Source of the DNA: Gnetum montanum
Taxonomy: Eukaryota > Streptophyta > Gnetopsida > Gnetales > Gnetaceae
Direction: 5' to 3'
DNA length: 37,598 nucleotides
Assembly: GCA_015680685.1 (NCBI GenBank)
Contig: MNCI01011075.1
Span: 12,507-50,104, forward strand
Of this stretch, positions 34,501 through 37,598 are shown piece by piece. The first letter of the stretch is position 1, and each line of letters starts with the position of its first letter. Made by a program: the position numbers and the translations under genes. The notes under the pieces are model-generated. The model searched no databases. It worked only from the letters and a program-made list of their open reading frames with translations, and had not been told where the DNA came from.

Positions 34501-36671
34501 AGTTTCTCTCATGTAAAGAAGAGTTCCTCTGTAACTTAAAAACTCCTATTTTTAACTTTTCTATATCATCTTTCCTCAATGATCATTATTTAGACTCCTT
34601 CCACAAACCCAGTTATTATGAAGGTCGATTGTTGCACCTTTCTTTGTAACAAGTCACATGTCTTTGTTAAGTGTGCCTTAACGAACATGTTCTGTTGATT
34701 TCTTCAGAGTTACAAATTCAGTTGATTTCTTCAGAGTTACAAAATTGGATTTTCATAAGATTAGCAAGAAACATCTCGCTATCAAGTGTCATATAGCTGG
34801 AATAAGCACTATAAACTATCCACGTTAAGCAAGGCTTTGAAATTTGCTACCCATCTTTCAAGTGCTTTATCTTTATCAACTTGTGTTCATGAAGATGAAG
34901 TTGCACTATCATTGATGAATTTTAAAATAGCCTCTTGGGTAGCAATGGTGGAAAATTCAACCTTTCAAAAACAATGATCTTCAGTATGTTGTTTCTTCTT
35001 GCAATTAGAACACCAAAGTTGTTTGCCTTGCTCTTGTGATTGTTTTGATGATTCTAACTTTGAGAATCGTGATGAGAGTAGCCACCTCTCCCTCTTTGAT
35101 TGAACGACGTCTACTTTGAAAGCAACCTCTGCCTCTTGATTAGCCTTTGAAATTTTGATATCCTCATCTTTGATTTTGAACACTTTGATGATCTTGCCCT
35201 CCTTGATGTTGTTAAATTGGTCTTCCTCTGCCTCTTATCACTTCTACCATCTCTCCATGCTAACTTCTTGCAAAATATGCATTGTAATTTAATTGATTAA
35301 CAATTTTCAAGTCCTCTAGTGCCCTTAATTGTGCTAGCATTTCATCAATGTTGTATGTGTCCAGATCTTTGGTTTGGAGAGTGGTGATGATGGATTGTTT
35401 AAACATTATCTTTTATCTTGCTATCAAACTGAAATCATATTCATCTAAATTTCTCAATAAAACTAAAAAGAAAATTTTGCATGACAGAGTTCAGGCATGC
35501 TATTTTATATGAGGATAAATGTTGGGTTGTAAAAAAGTAGCATGAACAACAAATTAACATGGCAGCAATGCAAATGCTTAGATTAATGTTGAATGTTATA
35601 AGAAGAGATAAATTGCCCAATATAGACATTAGCAGAAAACTTGAAGTAACTTATATTATAGGAGTAGTGTATTAGTGTATTCATGTTCAAAGAAGATCAA
35701 ATGATAAACCTACCACAAAAATGTACAATATCATAGTTCCATGAAAGCTGTCAAGAAGAATACTAAAAAAAAGATGCAAGAAAAAAATTTGAAGATACTA
35801 AAAATTGCAAATAGATAAAGATTTAGCTATTAAGAGAGATTAGGGGTAAAAGAGAACTCAGGCAGGGAACCCGTATTGTTGGGGAAAAGCTAAGGAGGAG
35901 GAGAATGATAAATTCTAATATTAACATGAAAAATGTATTACTTTTTTAAAAAACTCATACGTATCGTAACAAGCCATCTGTCATGTGCACGTTCACTCCG
36001 AAATTCGCGGTTTGAAATTATATTGTACATGTTTGACAAATTGTAAACCGAAGCTATATTAGAGATCATAATTTAATACATGCGTCATCCGAACTGGGGG
36101 ATGCAAATAGTTGTGTTATATCTCCGTGAATGAAAATCGATAACAGGTATGATAGTGCTGAATGCAAATGGACAGAGAATAGAAAACATACTTCTTATAT
36201 GTCCTAATCGTCAAATTGGAAGCCCTAATTGCAGTGGCTTCAAATAAAACCCATAGAAAAACCGATGAGCATTGAGAAAAGGACGAGATTTCATATGTGG
36301 AATTGAAACTGAAATTTTATTGCCTCCGTTGGAAGCAGAAATATATATGCTAGGAGTTTTGAAAACATCATTAGGAAAATTACCCAGTGTCTCTCCAGTG
36401 TTGTTGATTACAATTAGAACAAATTAACCCAAATTGCAGCAAAATCATGTTTGAAACTCCATCATACAAGATGGAGATTGCGGAAGATACCTTTAAAAAT
36501 AAGATCAGATGGGGAGAGACCCTTTTTGTTGAGATCGGCGAGCACGTCGGTCTCATGCTTGGCAGCGTAAGCTTTTCTGGTTTTGCTGATTCCTTCTGTA
36601 AGAGAAGATAGTCCAGATTTGGTTGCAGTCAACAACAATCCAACGCCCTTCTTCGCTGTGGCAGAATTCAT
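19582..36671 (-). CDS. Uncharacterised plant protein, five coding exons across 17 kb
   Basis: Exons on the minus strand: 36671-36491, 31321-31239, 31133-30801, 30741-30638, 19735-19582. Splice phases (1, 0, 0, 2) match and the joined frame is open: 855 nt, 284 residues. The start is ATG in MNSATAKKGVGLLLTATKSG; no ATG precedes it in frame. Exon 2 gives VFQRVYFLYMAGYKHELVAA, exon 3 includes NECSKYGDFEKGTFYEGMQD, exon 4 includes AVSRIVGGATYMTDAKENP. Exon 5 ends in a Lys/Arg/Glu-rich probable coiled coil, residues 255-281, with KRQRAVEEAAELLRKEKERQ. No signal peptide or clear membrane segment. I do not recognise the family. The exon 3-4 intron would be only 59 nt; a donor GTTAGG at 30812 would give 71 nt and 280 residues. 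Introns 1 and 4 (5.2 and 10.9 kb) are filled with mobile elements. Further small exons cannot be excluded. Confidence 0.8.
19852..20750 (+). mobile_element. Solo LTR (copy C) with 5-bp target duplication GATAT
   Basis: An 889-bp LTR (19857-20745) starts TGATAAT and ends CTCATCA. It is flanked by identical GATAT at 19852-19856 and 20746-20750. A TATAAATA box lies at 19954-19961 and AATAAA at 20136-20141. Its U3 contains a 14-bp tandem, GATATTGCATCTAC/GATATTGTATCTAC (19875-19902). GATAT recurs at 19875, so a start at 19880 is a less likely alternative. No internal domain is present, so it is a solo LTR left by recombination, in the opposite orientation to the host gene. Confidence 0.8.
21400..21412 (+). 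other. Primer-binding site of the copia-like element
   Basis: TGGTATCAAAGCG differs at one base from the common plant TGGTATCAGAGC. It is complementary to the 3' end of initiator tRNA-Met and sits two bases after the 5' LTR end. Confidence 0.85.
22211..22271 (+). repeat. tRNA-like module (possible SINE or tRNA relic)
   Basis: GGTTCAATTCC at 22254-22264 fits the RNA polymerase III B-box consensus GGTTCRANTCC. A hairpin CTCAC-GTCTTG-GTGAG lies just upstream (22229-22244) where an anticodon arm would be. No acceptor stem or convincing A box is visible, so it is a relic at best. It sits near the 3' side of the copia-like element's internal region. Confidence 0.35.
22607..23795 (+). mobile_element. 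LINE (non-LTR retrotransposon) ORF2 fragment, decayed
   Basis: Conceptual plus-strand translation across frame changes and stops gives the end of a LINE reverse transcriptase: NWDKSNVRFL, DSYLGITLYH, IKKIQNKVGSGLQNF, SNGRTIPATSILAAISRYV, then LGGKGRSKTKLLKWKEIAQP and RSGGLGVPKFEDY. A zf-RVT-like part follows with IPTKTFLR and ETCAFCNSRET. The order is the usual one for plant L1-type elements. The catalytic YxDD part and the endonuclease are missing, and several stops disable it. It abuts the truncated 3' LTR of the copia-like element. Confidence 0.8.
23788..24574. mobile_element. Candidate non-autonomous DNA transposon with terminal inverted repeats
   Basis: ATACTTATGAAGA at 23788-23800 is matched in inverse at 24562-24574 (12 of 13). 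The right subterminal 130 bp contain five direct ATCACAA motifs and one inverted copy. The left end has related AGATCA and ATCGCAAT words. A two-copy 46-bp tandem (AGAATGCATTG(C/T)TGAGCTCC) lies inside. No target duplication is visible and no transposase is encoded, so the class is not assigned. Confidence 0.45.
24115..24206 (+). repeat. 2 x 46-bp imperfect tandem repeat
   Basis: Two units starting AGAATGCATTGCTGAGCTCC (24115) and AGAATGCATTGTTGAGCTCC (24161), each ending in a variant of AAGAATGTGTTG. They lie inside the candidate terminal-inverted-repeat element. Confidence 0.75.
24575..24928 (+). mobile_element. LINE zf-RVT domain fragment
   Basis: An open stretch encodes NVILTRVFLINKGLLIDYCC, then VLCMDNITKTADHLIHCCLH and SCQAW, and later LVIWKVWDCLL. 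This has the pattern of the zinc-binding domain that follows the reverse transcriptase in plant LINEs (ltR..L..rG......C..C....Et..HL...C..a...W). The flanking domains are not present in readable form. Because it repeats a domain already seen at about 23.5 kb, it belongs to a different insertion from the LINE at 22607-23795. Confidence 0.7.
25088..26655 (+). pseudogene. Decayed ORF of unknown origin with coiled-coil segment
   Basis: A continuous but stop-ridden reading starts near MFVSKQAIMKVLGIPMDDEI (25088), passes LLNQIWWAISKSLMPEELST and VLWTQVKEFPDKSLPRDWTD, then an Ala/Lys/Glu-rich heptad-like stretch (about 25620-26130) such as VERAAKERAKATVIAKIKAT with at least seven in-frame stops. 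It ends near 26655 after AELKRLHNAHAYVKVKEDRK. I recognise no domain. It could be the protein of a plant mobile element or a captured gene fragment. The 190-codon open frame on the opposite strand (25702-26274) is an antisense shadow of the coiled-coil part. Confidence 0.5.
26816..27190 (-). mobile_element. Possible LINE 3' end, minus strand
   Basis: On the minus strand a frame with LLIWKGIEWCWAGCGTCSR resembles the region after the LINE zf-RVT domain. It is followed by an untranslated part and a terminal A8 (TTTTTTTT at 26815-26822 on plus), like the 3' tail of a retroposon. Homology is not certain and no target duplication was found. Confidence 0.35.
27191..28169. other. AT-rich intronic stretch, unassigned
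   Basis: Part of the 10.9-kb intron of the minus-strand gene. No coding frame, LTR boundary or terminal repeat could be supported. Confidence 0.4.
28170..28853 (-). pseudogene. Multi-exon pseudogene remnant, unidentified protein
   Basis: Three minus-strand segments with splice-like borders line up: 28853-28699 (VLWFECNLQTS with stops, then STFFSVFHWLCDQVLLVTYA and GAPTSFGGYHH), 28600-28470 (GIILNQMGIGLYIDKKRMHF, a stop after KYSIN, then AITIYAGVGLFLSW, donor GTAAGG) and about 28329-28170 (EVSGSAYVLPVTLYIVWLRI, then TTNGLRKTPKASLAAIKESV). Hydrophobic stretches suggest a membrane protein. At least four in-frame stops make it a relic. The retained introns suggest capture or genomic duplication rather than retroposition. 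I cannot name the family. Confidence 0.45.
28854..30637. other. AT-rich intronic stretch with small repeats
   Basis: Very AT-rich at 28970-29480 with no coding potential. It includes a perfect 2 x 23-bp tandem at 29489-29534 (ATGCTCTATAAATGAAGTTT followed by GAC) and a segment at 29926-29994 related to the duplicated block of PHO1 intron 12. Confidence 0.5.
31322..32559. other. AT-rich part of intron 1 of the minus-strand gene
   Basis: No exon or element is recognised. A T-rich run at about 32409-32432, read on minus as an A-rich run, could be the tail of a retroposed sequence but has no identified body. Confidence 0.4.
32972..33775 (+). mobile_element. LTR-like insertion inside the copia relic
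   Basis: An 804-bp segment interrupts the copia sequence. Identical CTGAT sequences flank it (32967-32971 and 33776-33780), consistent with a 5-bp target duplication. It has the layout of an LTR: TATAAAAA at 33372-33379, about 300 bp of transcribed-like sequence, then AATAAA at 33675-33680. It begins TGTGTC but ends ATCATGT, not the usual CA, so the exact end or the class is uncertain. The part before the TATA box carries eight copies of a GACATCTT-type motif. Confidence 0.5.
33125..33301. promoter_or_regulatory. Eight-copy GACATCTT motif array upstream of a TATA box
   Basis: The motif (A)AGACATCTTTT or its reverse complement occurs at 33125, 33146 (inverse), 33165, 33185, 33217 (inverse), 33236 (inverse), 33271 and 33291 (inverse), allowing one or two changes. 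The nearest edge is about 70 bp before TATAAAAA at 33372. Dense, bidirectional, semi-palindromic copies in a U3-like position suggest a transcription-factor binding cluster. Confidence 0.5.
34319..34475. repeat. Cluster of five short perfect hairpins
   Basis: Within 157 bp: AGTAC-TTTT-GTACT (34319), GGACTAAT-A-ATTAGTCC (34361), TGTAT-TG-ATACA (34389), AATTGA-T-TCAATT (34429, extendable by flanking CTTCT/AGAAG) and TTGAGCTA-CCTTCA-TAGCTCAA (34454). The cluster lies in a block (about 34160-34640) that separates the gag and protease parts of the copia relic. Confidence 0.6.
34695..34747 (+). repeat. 2 x 27-bp tandem duplication
   Basis: GTTGATTTCTTCAGAGTTAC followed by AAATTCA is repeated once from 34722 with almost complete identity, inside the copia relic. 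Confidence 0.8.
35441..36490. other. Remainder of intron 1 next to exon 1
   Basis: AT-rich sequence between the copia gag part and the first exon of the minus-strand gene. No 5' LTR or primer-binding site for the copia element and no additional exon could be supported. Confidence 0.4.
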
Positions 36672-36902
36672 GATTGCAATTACAGAGGATAGCACAGCCT
36701 GAACTTTGCTCTTGCAATTCCAGATATTGGCATCTTAAGCAACGTGATTTGCTTGTCTGATTGATCTGGGCCAAACACAACTAACTCAGATAATTCATGT
36801 TAGTGGAAATTAAAAGAGCACACGAGTGGCAGAGGAGCCATGCTTCTTAAACACTGTTTAAAAGAATTTGTACTTGCAGCACAGTTGAAGGAAAAACGTA
36901 CG
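36672..36902 (-). promoter_or_regulatory. Upstream region of the uncharacterised gene
   Basis: This 230-bp stretch between the start codon (36671) and the LINE tail must contain the leader and proximal promoter if transcription starts close by. I see no clear TATA box. A LINE inserted at about 36903 would bound the local promoter. Confidence 0.3.
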
Positions 36903-37598
36903 TTTTTTTTGGGGAGGGTGTCGGACCCCAAAAAGAGAATTTTATTAATTAAATGAGATTAAGTACATGATCAACATTTTAACATATTGATGGTTAAATA
37001 GGGAGAAGAACAATGTCAAATGCAGATGTTGAAGGAAAACATCTTGAAACATAAACCTTCACATAGTGTGGGAATACATTCCAAAGAGCAACCTCATGCT
37101 AGGAATCACTAAGAACTACGAGTTAATAAGACCAAGGGAACAACAGAGAGTTAAAAATGCTCAAAATTATGATGAAACACTCCGATGTAGCAAGTCAAGA
37201 TGGGGAAGAGTGCACAAATTGGTGTATCTGCTCCAAGGCTGCAAACAATAAAACAACTGATTAGTATCCAACTTTAACTTAGAAGTGTGGGATATAATTT
37301 GGAAATGCACAAGGCGAAGATTTTGAAATTTTTCCATAATAGTTAAATGTTTAGAGTTAAATGAATCAGTGTTCTAGAAAATAGCAGTGCATCTACGCTT
37401 CCATATATAGTAAAGAACGAGGGGCCTAATAACTTCCCAAAGAAACTGAAGGTCAGCAGATGGGGTGGCTAGAAAGCTGAACAAGATAACCTCATGGGAA
37501 AACTTGCACAAAGGGAAAACTTTAGAAACCCACTCCCATGAAGACTGAGCGAAGGGGCAATGCCAAAAAACGTGGACAAAATCATCAGGACCTCCACA
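36903..37598 (-). mobile_element. LINE 3' part with tail, minus strand, cut by window edge
   Basis: Minus-strand translation from 37595 gives GPDDFVHVFWHCPFAQSSWE, then WVSKVFPLCK and EVIRPLVLYYIWKRRCTAIF. This is the end of the zf-RVT domain (HxFxxCxxAxxxW type) and the following conserved tryptophan segment of plant LINEs. After a stop, a decayed 3' region leads to AAAATTCTCTTTTTGGGGTC and a short A8 tail (TTTTTTTT at 36903-36910 on plus). The 5' part lies beyond the window, so a target duplication cannot be tested. Confidence 0.75.

Larger units (their letters stand above)
32560..35440 (-). mobile_element. Decayed Ty1/copia retrotransposon (gag, protease, integrase parts)
   Basis: Minus-strand order fits copia. 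A gag part reads LQTKDLDTYNIDEMLAQLRA (about 35360), then a zinc knuckle CSNCKKKQHTEDHC (CX2CX4HX4C) near 35000. Protease-end sequence follows, with INVQDVFHVSKLSNSLLSVG near 33950. A gag-pre-integrase/integrase start comes next, with EICDTSKKNKRQ and then HLELHHIDLVGCTQISTFKG and SRYFIVIVDK near 32700. Stops and frame changes are frequent, and reverse transcriptase, RNase H and LTRs are missing. It is interrupted by the LTR-like insertion at 32972-33775 and probably by a hairpin-rich block at about 34160-34640. It lies in intron 1 of the minus-strand gene, in the same orientation as that gene. Confidence 0.8.

Noticed and set aside
35441-35629. Hydrophobic 62-codon minus-strand frame as an extra exon of the unknown gene
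   Set aside because: No splice sites in the required phase, and exon 1 already joins exon 2 in frame without it.
1-37598. CRISPR array, operons, ribosome-binding sites or rRNA/tRNA genes
   Set aside because: No regularly spaced identical repeats, no intact tRNA fold and no bacterial gene layout; the window is eukaryotic.

Overview
The window looks like plant nuclear DNA, probably from a gymnosperm or another large-genome plant. It has two spliced genes with GT-AG introns, one intron of almost 11 kb, and many decayed retroelements of several classes. There is no bacterial or viral gene organisation. The species cannot be named from sequence alone.

Layout. Positions 1-7,700 are intergenic: LTR remnants of one family, two broken receptor-kinase fragments in inverted orientation 3.2 kb apart, and a 250-bp direct repeat whose copies lie 6.85 kb apart. 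Positions 7,750-9,960 are rich in simple repeats and lead to the promoter of a PHO1-type phosphate exporter. That gene (10,117-17,903, plus strand, 14 coding exons, 807 residues) can be reconstructed completely: an SPX domain, membrane helices and an EXS domain. Several of its introns carry their own private imperfect tandem repeats, and two upstream ORFs precede its start codon.

A second gene on the minus strand converges on it (36,671 down to 19,582). Five coding exons totalling only about 855 nt are spread over 17 kb and give a 284-residue, probably helical protein that I do not recognise. Its exons join in a single open frame. Its intron 1 (5.2 kb) holds a decayed minus-strand Ty1/copia element, itself interrupted by an LTR-like insertion and a hairpin-rich block. 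Its intron 4 (10.9 kb) holds a solo LTR with a perfect 5-bp target duplication, a short copia-like element with primer-binding site and polypurine tract, two LINE fragments, a candidate DNA transposon with terminal inverted repeats, a decayed coiled-coil ORF and a multi-exon pseudogene. The window ends in a minus-strand LINE 3' part upstream of this gene.

How the genes relate. PHO1 proteins load phosphate into the xylem; their SPX domain senses inositol pyrophosphates and their EXS part is needed for export. Nothing in the sequence ties the unknown gene to phosphate. The two stop codons are 1.68 kb apart in tail-to-tail orientation. The most distinctive content is the unknown gene with its transposon-filled introns, the PHO1 uORFs, the GACATCTT motif array in the LTR-like insertion, and the element at 23.8-24.6 kb with subterminal repeats.
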